DNA of 57,216 bases from an uncultured Anaerolineae bacterium (GTDB lineage Bacteria; Chloroflexota; Anaerolineae; JACIWP01). Within the stretch, counting starts at the first letter, position 1; each line of letters starts with the position of its first letter. The DNA is taken from positions 1-57,216 of the forward strand of contig CALIBQ010000056.1 of the NCBI GenBank assembly GCA_938049385.1. Reading direction: 5' to 3'. The translations under genes and the position numbers were made by a program. The notes under the pieces are model-generated. The model saw nothing but the letters and a program-made list of their open reading frames with translations. It was not told where the DNA came from and ran no database searches. Positions 1 to 8,014 of this stretch are shown piece after piece.

Positions 1-2
1 TC

Positions 3-377
3 ATCTGCGCCGAGGAATGTACCGTTCACCCGGAGTACAAACGCCGCATCATCGAGGCCGGCGACCGCAGTACCATGGTCTCCGGCGCCGCGCTGGGGCA
101 CCCCGTCCGCTCCCTGCGCAACCCCCTCTCCCGCAAGTTCATCGAACTGGAGCAGAAAGGTGCCAGCGAGGCGGAAATCATTGCCTTCGGCACAGGAGCA
201 CTGCGGCGGGCGGCGCGCGAGGGCGATTGGGAAAACGGCACCTTTATGGCCGGCCAAAGCGCCGGGTTAGTAAATGACATCAAGCCGGCCCGCCAGATCA
301 TCGAGGACATCATCGCCGAGGCGGAACAGGTCCTCCGCCAATGTGTCAGCCTGATTCAGGACAACCAGGGTGCATGA
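3..377 (+). CDS. FabK-type enoyl-ACP reductase / nitronate monooxygenase family, C-terminal part
   Basis: The open frame runs in from the window edge and stops at 377, giving the last 124 codons of a protein of about 310-330 residues. The opening residues ICAEECTVHP followed by YKRRII match the segment after the flavin site in FMN-dependent enoyl-ACP reductases (FabK) and nitronate monooxygenases, and the tail GLVNDI-KPARQIIEDI is also typical. fabD begins 4 bases downstream and fabG follows, so the fatty-acid elongation role (reducing enoyl-ACP) is favoured over nitronate oxidation. The flavin-binding and catalytic part lies outside the window, so the choice between the two family members rests on context. 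Confidence 0.8.
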   Translation: MCAEECTVHPEYKRRIIEAGDRSTMVSGAALGHPVRSLRNPLSRKFIELEQKGASEAEIIAFGTGALRRAAREGDWENGTFMAGQSAGLVNDIKPARQIIEDIIAEAEQVLRQCVSLIQDNQGA

Positions 378-380
378 CCG

Positions 381-1337
381 ATGAGTGCCCTGGCCTATAT
401 CTTCCCCGGACAGGGTTCCCAGCGTGTGGGGATGGGGCGCGCCCTATATGAGTCATCGCCGGCGGTGCGCTCCTTCTTCCAGCGTGCCGAAGCCCTGCTG
501 GACTTCCCGCTGATCCCGCTCTGCTTCGAAGGGCCGGAGGAGGCACTGACCGAGACGCGGCATGCCCAGCCGGCCCTTCTGGTGACCAGCCTGGCCTTCT
601 GGGAATGGGCGCGCTCCCAAGGAGCGCCGGCCCCGACCTATCTCGCCGGCCACAGCCTGGGCCACTTCAGCGCCCTGGTCGCCGCCGGCGCACTAGACTT
701 CGAGGATGCCCTGCGGCTGGTGCGGGCGCGCGCTGAGGCAATGCAGCGTGCCGCCGTCCAGCAGGCCGGCGGCATGGCCGCCGTCATCCGCCTGGCGCGC
801 CCAGAGCTGGAAAGGGTCTGTCAGCGGGCTTCTGCGGAAACCGGCGCGTACGTCGGCATTGCCAACGACAATTCCCCCGATCAGCTCGTCATCTCCGGGG
901 AGCGTCGGGCGCTGGAACGGGCGATGGAGCTGGCCAAAGATGCCGGCGCACGCCGGGTTGTGCCGTTGGCCGTCAGCGGCGCCTTCCATTCACCCCTGAC
1001 GCGGTCCGCGGCGGAGGAATTTCGCGCTGCCGCTGATGCGGTGCCCATCCGCCCGCCGGCGGTCCCTGTCATCTCCAACGTCACCGCCCGCCCCCTACTG
1101 GACGCGGCAGAGATTCGCGCCGATATGGTCCGCCAGCTCACCAGCCCGGTGCGCTGGACCGAATCCGTGCGGTTCATGGTGGAGGCCGGCGTGCACTGCT
1201 TTGTGGAAACGGGGCCTGGCAGTGTATTGAGCGGCTTGGTCTCCCGTATCGCCCCAGAAGCCCAATCCTGGAGCCTGGACAGCCCCGAGGGAATCTCCCG
1301 CCTGCTTGCTTTGTCTTCTGCGGACGCTTCAGTATAA
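381..1337 (+). CDS. fabD: Malonyl-CoA:ACP transacylase FabD
   Basis: 318 residues, the normal family length. It transfers malonyl from CoA to acyl carrier protein in the cytoplasm, supplying the extender unit for fatty-acid synthesis. The N-terminal FPGQGSQ motif (residues 8-14), the nucleophile elbow GHSLG (90-94, Ser92) and the partner histidine in AFHSP (His203) are all present. The ATG is 4 bases after the stop of the FabK-type gene with only a weak ribosome site, so translation is probably coupled. fabG follows 35 bases later. No acyl carrier protein gene is visible in the window. Confidence 0.97.
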   Translation: MSALAYIFPGQGSQRVGMGRALYESSPAVRSFFQRAEALLDFPLIPLCFEGPEEALTETRHAQPALLVTSLAFWEWARSQGAPAPTYLAGHSLGHFSALVAAGALDFEDALRLVRARAEAMQRAAVQQAGGMAAVIRLARPELERVCQRASAETGAYVGIANDNSPDQLVISGERRALERAMELAKDAGARRVVPLAVSGAFHSPLTRSAAEEFRAAADAVPIRPPAVPVISNVTARPLLDAAEIRADMVRQLTSPVRWTESVRFMVEAGVHCFVETGPGSVLSGLVSRIAPEAQSWSLDSPEGISRLLALSSADASV

Positions 1338-1372
1338 TAGCATGCAGTGTTTCGAATGGAGGAAGGCGCGGC

Positions 1373-2119
1373 ATGTTTGACCTGCATGGCAGAGTAGCGG
1401 TGGTCACCGGCAGTTCGCGCGGCATCGGCCGTGCCATCGCCAAAGCGCTGGCCGCCCAGGGCGCCAACGTGGTTGTGAACTATGTCTCCAACGCCGGCGC
1501 GGCCCAGGAAGTCGTCGAGGAAATCCGCACCGCCGGCGGCGAGGCCATCGCCGTCCAGGCGGATGTCAGCCGTATGGAGGATGCCCAGCGGCTGATTGAC
1601 GCCGCGCTGGAGGCATTCGGCCGGCTCGATATCTTGGTCAACAACGCCGGTATCACCCGGGACAACCTGCTGGTGCGCATGTCCGAAGAGGAATGGGATG
1701 CCGTGCTGGACACCAACCTCAAGGGCGCCTTCCACGCTATGAAGGCCGCCGCCAGGCCGATGATGCGCCAGCGCTACGGCCGCATCATCAGCATCTCCTC
1801 GGTGTCCGGCCTGGCAGGGAACGCCGGCCAGGCCAATTACTCGGCGGCTAAGGCTGGCATCCATGGGCTGACCAAAGCGGTGGCGCGCGAGCTGGCCTCG
1901 CGCAACATTACCGTCAACGCGGTGGCGCCTGGCTTTGTCGAGACCGATTTGACCGCCGGCCTGCCCGAGGAGCTGAAGGCCAAGGCCATCGAATACACCC
2001 TGCTGGGCCGTATGGGCAAGCCGGAGGATATTGCCGCGGCGGTCGTTTTCCTGGCCTCGGACGAGGCCGGCTTCATCACCGGCCAGGTGCTGGCGGTGGA
2101 CGGAGGGCTGGCGCTGTAA
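1373..2119 (+). CDS. fabG: 3-oxoacyl-ACP reductase FabG
   Basis: 248-residue short-chain dehydrogenase that reduces 3-oxoacyl-ACP with NADPH. Visible features are the cofactor loop TGSSRGIG (12-19), NNAG (90-93), the catalytic Ser143, Tyr156 and Lys160 (YSAAK), and the C-terminal DGG. Ser and Tyr are 13 residues apart as in E. coli FabG. A strong ribosome site (GGAGGAAGG) precedes the ATG. Its place directly after fabD supports the fatty-acid role over the many other SDR functions. Confidence 0.96.
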   Translation: MFDLHGRVAVVTGSSRGIGRAIAKALAAQGANVVVNYVSNAGAAQEVVEEIRTAGGEAIAVQADVSRMEDAQRLIDAALEAFGRLDILVNNAGITRDNLLVRMSEEEWDAVLDTNLKGAFHAMKAAARPMMRQRYGRIISISSVSGLAGNAGQANYSAAKAGIHGLTKAVARELASRNITVNAVAPGFVETDLTAGLPEELKAKAIEYTLLGRMGKPEDIAAAVVFLASDEAGFITGQVLAVDGGLAL

Positions 2120-2142
2120 GGCGCTCTTTTCAGGAGGAACAG

Positions 2143-2502
2143 ATGGAAGCGGATAAAAAGCTGGGCAAGGTCACGCTGGCTCCGGAAGTACTGCTCACCA
2201 TCGTGGAACAGGTCGTGCTGGAGACCGACGGCGTCACCCGCCTGTACGGCAAGTGGCCGGAGAACATCGGCAAACTGCTGGGAATCGGGACGGCGAAAGA
2301 GGGCATCGCCGTACGCATAGACAACGATCAATTGGTCATTGATGTGCACGTTGTGGTGCGCCCGGATGTGCAGATGCTTCAGCTTGGCAAGGCCTTGCAA
2401 ACCGCGATCGCACGTGCTATAGAGGATTTGGCCGGCCTGGCCGTCAAAGAGGTCAACGTCCACATCGAGGATGTGGAGCTGGAAGAAGAGCCGGCCCACT
2501 AA
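2143..2502 (+). CDS. Asp23/Gls24 family protein (DUF322)
   Basis: 119 residues. The pattern KVTLAPEVLLTIVEQ, then EGIAVRIDND, then VIDVHVVV and a C-terminal VKEVNVHIEDV is that of the Asp23/Gls24 alkaline-shock family, soluble cytoplasmic proteins without a known enzymatic activity. In Firmicutes they sit near fatty-acid or envelope genes and some associate with the membrane through partners. Here it follows fabG by 23 bases with a good ribosome site (AGGAGG), so it is in the same operon. Family assignment is firm; the function in this organism is unknown. Confidence 0.88.
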   Translation: MEADKKLGKVTLAPEVLLTIVEQVVLETDGVTRLYGKWPENIGKLLGIGTAKEGIAVRIDNDQLVIDVHVVVRPDVQMLQLGKALQTAIARAIEDLAGLAVKEVNVHIEDVELEEEPAH

Positions 2503-2532
2503 TTCTGATATCCCTACCATGGAGGAAGCGAT

Positions 2533-2778
2533 ATGATCACCATCAAAGTACTAGGCATTGGCTGTCCAAAGTGCAAGCGGCTGGAAGAACTTGCGCGTCA
2601 AGCGGTTGCCGAAGCCGGCGTCCTGGCAGAGGTCATCAAGGTGCAGGACATCGACGAGATCATGAAGTACCCTATCGCCAGCACCCCCGGGCTGGTCATC
2701 AACGAGAAGGTGGTTTCCTACGGCCGGCTCCCCCGCAAGGAAGAGATCATCGCCTGGCTGAAGAACGGCGCAAAGTAA
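2533..2778 (+). CDS. Small thioredoxin-like CxxC protein (redox-active disulfide protein 2 type)
   Basis: 81 residues with one thioredoxin-fold unit. The motif GIGCPKCKR places the redox cysteines at 11 and 14, right after the first beta strand, as in the family called small redox-active disulfide protein 2. The conserved cis-proline region is seen as STPGLVINEKVV. It lacks a signal peptide and is probably cytoplasmic. A GGAGG ribosome site precedes the ATG. It is the last gene before a strong terminator and so the end of the fab operon. Confidence 0.9.
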   Translation: MITIKVLGIGCPKCKRLEELARQAVAEAGVLAEVIKVQDIDEIMKYPIASTPGLVINEKVVSYGRLPRKEEIIAWLKNGAK

Positions 2779-2802
2779 CCGCCTCCCTGCACCGCGATTC
2801 AT

Positions 2803-2836
2803 ACCCCCATGGGCAAATGTGCCCATGGGGGTTTTT
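2803..2836 (+). terminator. Rho-independent terminator of the fab operon
   Basis: A perfect 13-bp inverted repeat (2803-2815 and 2820-2832, arm ACCCCCATGGGCA) with a 4-base loop is followed by a T run. It lies 24 bases after the redox protein and overlaps the stop codon of the convergent UbiB-family gene. The T tract favours termination of plus-strand transcripts. Confidence 0.93.
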
Positions 2837-4524
2837 CAGCGCCGGCCAGCCCTCCACAAAGACCACAACAGCCACAGGCTAGCCCCCACCGCCAGGGAAA
2901 AGCCCAGCGCGACCATGACCGTGCCCACCCATGCCGGCCAGCGGCTTGCCGCAGTGGGGAAAATCAGCCCAATGCCCACAATGAGGGCAGAGATGATAAG
3001 GGAGATGCTGATGCGGTTGACCATGCGGTCCCAGCGCGCCAGGGCGCGCTCCTGGTCCCGCTGAATATGCGATAGGGTAAATTCCCCCTTCTGCAGTTGG
3101 TCCAGCAGTCGCGGCAGGTACTGCGGAAGCTCCTGCCACAGCTCCTCCCAATCGCGCAGTGTATTCCCCAGCCGGCGCGCCCACGCCGCCGGCGCGCTCA
3201 TCTCCCGCAGGGCTTGCTCCGCGTACGGCCGCGCCAGCGCAAAGATATCCAGCTCGGGGTACAGCACCATCCCGGTGCCTTCCATCATCACCAGGGTCTT
3301 GGCCAACAGCCACAGGTTGGAGGGCAGGCGCAGGCGGTGGCGGAAGGCGACAGGCAGGAAATCCTCGAACAAGTCGCGCAGGCGCAGGTCTTTGAGCGGC
3401 GCGCCCCAATAGCGCTCCAGGAAGCGGCCCAGGTCGCGCCCCAGCCGGCGGTGGTCCACGCTGGCCCCCACCATGTCCATGCGCACCAGCTCGCCGACAA
3501 TCTGGTCCGGATCGCGCGAGATCACTGCCAGAAAAAGCCGCAGGAGCTGTTCCTTCGTGCGCTTGTCGAGATACCCCACCATGCCGAAATCCATCGCTCC
3601 AATGACGTTATCTTCCATAACGAAGAAATTGCCCGGGTGGGGATCGGCATGGAAAAAGCCGTCCACAAAAGTCTCCTGCATGATGAGATCCACGGCATTC
3701 AGGGCGACGGTGCGGGGATCCAGGCCGGCCGCCCGCAGGCCCTCCACATTGTCAATCTTCACCCCGCGGATGCGCTCCAGGGTCAGCACATCGTGGGTGG
3801 TGTACTCCCAGTAGACGCGCGGGATGTAGACCTCCGGCCGGCCGGCGAAATTGCGGCGGAAGCGCTCCGCGTTGCGCGCCTCCCGCACATAGTCCATCTC
3901 AGCCCGCAGGGTAGCGGCAAACTCGTCCGCCAGCTCCGTGAAAGCGTACATCCTGCCGAAGGCCGTGCGTTCCTCCGCCAGCCGCGCCATGTCGTACAGG
4001 ATATCCAGGTCCACTTCCACGATCTGGCGGATGTTGGGGCGCAGTACCTTGACCACCACTTCACTGCCATCCGGCAAGACGGCGCCGTGCACCTGCCCCA
4101 GTGACGCGGCCGCCAGGACATCGTCATCGAAAGAGCGGAACAACTGGCTGATGGACGCGCCCAGCTCCGCCTCCACAATGGCGCGCGCTTGCTCCGAGGG
4201 GAATGGGGGGACTTCATCGCGAAGTTTGGACAATTCGCGCAGGTACGCCGGCGGGAGCAGGTCCGGGCGCGTGGAAAGCACCTGTCCCAGTTTCACGAAG
4301 GTCGGGCCCAGCTCCTCAATGGCCAGGCGAAGGTGCTCCGCCGGCGTCAGCGGCGCGACGGGACGCACCCGCTCCGAAACCCGCCACGGCAGTGCCAGCC
4401 GGGTCAGCAGACCAAGCTGTTCCACCACATTGTCAAAGCCGTGACGGATCAGGACACGCGCGATCTGCTGATAGCGGCGCAGATGCTGGACATGCCGGCC
4501 GAATGGGGGCAGACCAGGAAGCAC
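2836..4524 (-). CDS. ABC1/AarF-UbiB family protein kinase-like protein
   Basis: 562 residues, the usual length. Members are atypical kinases or ATPases that support quinone or lipid metabolism at the membrane. Visible family marks are the KxGQ motif in FVKLGQ followed by STRPDLLP, the Ala-rich nucleotide loop AAASLGQVH, the lysine in VVVKVLRP, the catalytic DPHPGN and the metal-binding MDFGMVG. Two hydrophobic helices at the C-terminus (from about residue 500) anchor it. The start is a GTG, preceded by GAGAGG; no internal ATG fits better. The substrate is not known. It is the last gene of the minus-strand run that starts near 12.5 kb. Confidence 0.93.
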   Translation of the reverse strand: MLPGLPPFGRHVQHLRRYQQIARVLIRHGFDNVVEQLGLLTRLALPWRVSERVRPVAPLTPAEHLRLAIEELGPTFVKLGQVLSTRPDLLPPAYLRELSKLRDEVPPFPSEQARAIVEAELGASISQLFRSFDDDVLAAASLGQVHGAVLPDGSEVVVKVLRPNIRQIVEVDLDILYDMARLAEERTAFGRMYAFTELADEFAATLRAEMDYVREARNAERFRRNFAGRPEVYIPRVYWEYTTHDVLTLERIRGVKIDNVEGLRAAGLDPRTVALNAVDLIMQETFVDGFFHADPHPGNFFVMEDNVIGAMDFGMVGYLDKRTKEQLLRLFLAVISRDPDQIVGELVRMDMVGASVDHRRLGRDLGRFLERYWGAPLKDLRLRDLFEDFLPVAFRHRLRLPSNLWLLAKTLVMMEGTGMVLYPELDIFALARPYAEQALREMSAPAAWARRLGNTLRDWEELWQELPQYLPRLLDQLQKGEFTLSHIQRDQERALARWDRMVNRISISLIISALIVGIGLIFPTAASRWPAWVGTVMVALGFSLAVGASLWLLWSLWRAGRR

Positions 4525-4535
4525 CTGCCTCTCAC

Positions 4536-4865
4536 CTACTCGCCGCGCAAGAAGGAGATGAGCGCCTGCACCTCGGATTCCGCCAGACGCCCGCGGAAGG
4601 CCGGCATATCCCCGCGGCCGTCCGCGATGACCGTGAACAGCTCCTGCTCGGAAAGCTGGCTGGGCTTGATGGCCGGCCCGCGCCCTCCCTGCCCCTGATC
4701 ACCATGACAGCCGGCGCAGTTCGCGGCGAACACCTGCACGGCCGCCGGCGTGGGGGGCGGCTGATCGCTTTCCTCCTGCTGTGGCACAGCTTTCTGACAG
4801 CCAGCCGGCACCAGCAACAGCGCCAGCAACAGTACCGCTACCATCCACCACCAAGCACGACGCAT
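4536..4865 (-). CDS. Cytochrome c domain lipoprotein
   Basis: 109 residues from the ATG at 4865, which has GAAGGAG 8 bases upstream; a GTG 9 bases earlier is possible but poorly spaced. A hydrophobic signal ends in the lipobox VPAGC (lipidated Cys23), then a Gln/Pro-rich spacer leads to one haem-binding CAGCH (Cys50, Cys53, His54). A likely axial methionine is Met87 in GDMPAF. The domain resembles cytochrome c6/class I mono-haem electron carriers tethered outside the membrane. It lies between the MFS gene and the UbiB-family gene; its redox partner is not obvious, though complex I and a multicopper oxidase are elsewhere in the window. Confidence 0.9.
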   Translation of the reverse strand: MRRAWWWMVAVLLLALLLVPAGCQKAVPQQEESDQPPPTPAAVQVFAANCAGCHGDQGQGGRGPAIKPSQLSEQELFTVIADGRGDMPAFRGRLAESEVQALISFLRGE

Positions 4866-4947
4866 GGCGCACACTCCTTCGGCGTGATGATAGTGCCCAA
4901 CTGCCAGGCCCCAGATTGGCTTGATTATAGCACAGGAGAGGATGCCT

Positions 4948-6223
4948 TCACAAAGAGGGAATCTCCCGGGGTGAAGAGGCTCGTTCCCTGCCCACCCCCC
5001 ACGTGGCCAGCAGGGCGAGGCAGTAGAGCGCCAGGCAGAGGACGTACACCCACTTCAGCTCCAGCAGGTATGCCAGGGCATAGGCCAGGAAGGGGCCGGC
5101 CGCGCTGCCGAAATCCCCGCCGGCGGCATACAGCCCCATCAGCAGACCCTGACGTTCGCGGCGCGACAGGTCCCCCGTCTGCGCCATCGTCGTGGGTGTA
5201 AGAATGCCATCGGCGAAGGCCACCACCATCACGCCGGCGGCGATGACCCCCACCGCACCGTCGAGGGAGAGCAGGGCGAAACCCACGATGCCCAGCAGAA
5301 GCCCCCAACGCATGACCCGCCAGCGCCGGCCGTCCCGGTCCGAGAGCCAGCCGGCCAGCGGGCCGGCGATGATGCCCATGATCGGACCGATGCCCAGCAG
5401 AAGGCCGGCCAGCGTCGGGACGCCGACGACCCGCCCCCCCCATTGGGACCGCCTCCCCATAGCGCAGGCGCAGGAGCAGTCCCACGGTTGACATTACCAC
5501 GCCGTTGCCGGCCAGATTGGTCAGCGCATACAGGGCGATGGAAATCAGGATGGGGAACGACAGCTCTCTCCGCAGGCCGTCCCGCAGTCGGCCCCAGCTC
5601 CGCCGTCCCAATATCGTTGGGAGAGCCTGTCGGGGAAGACCTGGCGGCGCGGTCTCCGGCAGGGCAAGGATCGCGAACAGCAGTCCCAGCCCGGTGACGC
5701 CGGCTCCCAGGAACAGCGTTTGCCGGAACCCCAGCGCATCCACCAGCGCGCCGCCGCTGACCGCCATGATGGAGAGGCCCATGAGCACCGAGATTTGATA
5801 CAGGCCGGCAGTGCGGCCGCGGTCCGCCGGCGTGGTCACATCCATCACCATCGTCATGGCGGTCACGTTGATCAGCATCCAGGCAGTACCCCACAAGGCA
5901 CGTGCCAGCAGGAGCGGCCAGAACCCCACCGCCAGGCCGCACAGTGCCGTAGAGAGCGTGCCCAACAACATGCCGGTGATGAACGGGCGCCGCCGGCCGA
6001 AGCGGTCCACCAGCCATCCGCCCAGGGGATTGCCGGGAATGCGTACCAGACGGTTCACGCCCAGCATGACCCCCACTGCCGCCATACTGATGCGCACCAC
6101 GTCGGTCTGTGTGGCCAGGGACGCGTACATCGTCTGGTCCCCGGTCAGTGAAAGGATGACGGCCGCGCCCAGGGGCACCAACAGCCGGGGGATGGGAATA
6201 GAAGAGGCCGGCGCGCTGCTCAT
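4948..6223 (-). pseudogene. MFS transporter, frame broken at a G8 run
   Basis: Two overlapping frames together make a complete 12-helix major facilitator. The first (from 6223) has helices 1-7 and motif A (DRFGRRRPF); after the sequence GEAVPMGG it becomes meaningless. The second frame carries on with GRVVGVPTLAGLLLG, a second motif A (LSDRDGRR) and helices 8-12, ending at 4948. The switch lies in a run of eight G on the minus strand (C run 5434-5441). Seven G would join the frames cleanly. The ATG overlaps the stop of the upstream redox gene (ATGA). Either a homopolymer sequencing error or a recent mutation is likely. The substrate is unknown. Confidence 0.85.
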
Positions 6224-6648
6224 GCGCCCTCCAGCAGGTGCAACAGCATACGCGCAGTTTCCTCCCCTACAAAGGCGCAGGAGCCGGGGCCGCCGGGGGC
6301 GTATATCTGCTCCCGCAGGGGCGCGCAGTCCAGGGTCTTCCAGCGCAGGAGAAAGCGCAGGCGGAAGGCACGTGCACGGGCATAGGCCGGCAGGTCATCC
6401 TCGTCGGGCGAGAGCCGGCCGTAGTGGGCACTGATCAGCATGATGCCGGCGGAAAACGCGCCGCACAATTCCTCTCGCGTGCCGCCGATGCCGCCGCTGA
6501 AGGCGGTCGCCGACCGCAGGAAGCGCTCGTCCAGCTCCCCCCACCAGTGCTCGCCGACGGCGCGCAGGACGGATTCCGTTCAGTGATAGCCCTGCCGCAT
6601 CAGATCGCCGGCGCGCCGTGCAATCTCCTCGCGCTCTCGCTGGTCCAT
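6220..6648 (-). CDS. C_GCAxxG_C_C family redox protein, probable selenoprotein (in-frame TGA at codon 23)
   Basis: From the ATG at 6648 the frame gives 22 residues ending MRQGYH, a TGA (6582-6580), then 119 more residues in the same frame to 6220. The whole reads as one 142-residue member of the putative redox family C_GCAxxG_C_C. The usual first cysteine of the GYNCAESV-like motif is the TGA (GYH-TGA-TESV). The other three positions are intact: LCGAFSAG, LDCAPL and GSCAFV. A hairpin 13 bases after the TGA fits the bacterial SECIS pattern. Without Sec insertion only a 22-residue peptide would be made. It is 13 bases after the C69 peptidase and overlaps the MFS start. A nonsense mutation of a Cys codon is the alternative. 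Confidence 0.8.
6548..6566 (-). promoter_or_regulatory. bSECIS-like hairpin
   Basis: On the minus strand the RNA TGCGCGCC-GTC-GGCGAGCA can fold with three outer pairs, one G-A mismatch and four inner pairs, leaving the loop GUC. The loop begins 21 bases after the TGA, and its first base is G. Known bacterial SECIS elements lie within the coding region with a G in the first two loop positions and a UGA-to-loop distance of about 16-37 bases, so this fits. No SelB-binding data can be inferred. Confidence 0.6.
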
Positions 6649-6661
6649 ATCTCGCGTTTCC

Positions 6662-7984
6662 TCAGGTGAGCGCCGGCATGTTCGCGGCGCGGTTTTGCGC
6701 CTCCCAGTAGCGGCGGTACAGCAGTCCGGGCCGGCGGCGCACTGGGGCCGATTGCACGCGCCGCGTCCATTCCGCCTCGGCGGCATCCGCCCGGGCGAAG
6801 CACTCCTCCATGAACTCCGGGCTGTCCCCGCCGGCGAAAAACTCCGCCTCCAGCGCATCACGTTCGTCGCGATAAAGGCCAATGCGCGTCGGATAATCCA
6901 GCAGTACAGCACGGTGCAGAAGCTCGTGCCGCCACCAGCGCACCCGCTCGTCATATGTCGCGCCCGGTTCCGGGCCGAAGACCACCGGCAGGCGCCCGCC
7001 GGCGGCAAAGCTGACCGGTTTGAAGATGCCGGTGCAGGGCGCCGCTGTACCCGTGAACCAGAAGGCGGCCCCGTCCGGCCGGAGCTGTGCGATCATGGAG
7101 CCGGCGGTCTGGGCGCCGCCCCCGCGAATCGGCCCCCAGGAGGCATGCGCGCAGACCTGCATCAGCAGGCCCTGCTCCGGCCGCCAATCGGGGGACTGGC
7201 CGTGCCGGCCGTGGTCGCGCAGGACGCGCGCCATATCCTGCGGGGTCAGCCGGCCCTTGCGCTCCTGCAGAAAAGTGCTGGTACAGGCATGCCGCTGGAA
7301 GCTGGCGCTGAAATAGGTATATATCGGCTCGCGGTAACAGCGGGCGAAGTGGAACTCGGACTTGGAGCGGCACCATCCCCGCTGGACGGCGTATTCCACC
7401 AGCCCCGGCGAGGCGTCGTCCCATTCGCTCCCGATGGACAGCCCGTTGGAGATGCTCCGCACATCGCGCACCTTTTCCACCACCCAGTGGGGGCCGGCGG
7501 TCTCCAGCACATAGGCCTCTTTGGCATCGGCGATGATGAAGGCGTTATGATACTTGATGGTATGCCGGTAGCCGCCCAGCGCGCACTGGCCGTACCTGCC
7601 CATCAGCTCAATGATCGTGTAGAGCGCCTTATGGGCGGTGTCGGCACGTTCCAGGGCCAGGCGCATGAGGTCCATGCCGGTCAGCCCAGTCGTCTCATAG
7701 GGCAGTTTGGTGAAGACCGCCTCGTTGCCCATGACGACGCCGGCCTCGTTGGCCCCCATCTCGCACCCGAACATCCAGAAGGGTTTGGAAAGGATGACCC
7801 CCAGGGTCTCGCGCGCCTGGGGGATCTCGATAAAGGTGCATTTCACCGTCTCGTCGGAGCGGTGCACGGCAGGCGGGAAGTACACCAGCCCCTGCGCCTC
7901 GTTCGCCTCCCGGTCCGAATTCTTGGCGAACAGCACACTGCCGTCCGCCGTGCTGTTTCCCAGGGCCACCAGTGTGTCGCACAT
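6662..7984 (-). CDS. Secernin-like C69 family peptidase
   Basis: 440 residues. The N-terminus MCDTLVALG followed by LFAKNSDRE and VYFPPAVH is characteristic of secernins and related N-terminal-nucleophile peptidases of family C69. Cys2 would be exposed as the nucleophile once Met1 is removed, and Asn and Asp in KNSDR complete the usual site. No signal peptide, so probably cytoplasmic, acting on small peptides. A strong AGGAGG site precedes the ATG. It starts 30 bases after the glycosidase-like gene and is followed within 13 bases by the probable selenoprotein gene. Physiological substrate unknown. Confidence 0.9.
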   Translation of the reverse strand: MCDTLVALGNSTADGSVLFAKNSDREANEAQGLVYFPPAVHRSDETVKCTFIEIPQARETLGVILSKPFWMFGCEMGANEAGVVMGNEAVFTKLPYETTGLTGMDLMRLALERADTAHKALYTIIELMGRYGQCALGGYRHTIKYHNAFIIADAKEAYVLETAGPHWVVEKVRDVRSISNGLSIGSEWDDASPGLVEYAVQRGWCRSKSEFHFARCYREPIYTYFSASFQRHACTSTFLQERKGRLTPQDMARVLRDHGRHGQSPDWRPEQGLLMQVCAHASWGPIRGGGAQTAGSMIAQLRPDGAAFWFTGTAAPCTGIFKPVSFAAGGRLPVVFGPEPGATYDERVRWWRHELLHRAVLLDYPTRIGLYRDERDALEAEFFAGGDSPEFMEECFARADAAEAEWTRRVQSAPVRRRPGLLYRRYWEAQNRAANMPALT

Positions 7985-8014
7985 CGGGACACCTCCTTGT
8001 GCCAGGTGGGCGGC

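Noticed and set aside
6580-6582. TGA read as Trp by a changed genetic code
   Set aside because: Other genes in the window end in TGA at expected positions and use TGG for Trp.
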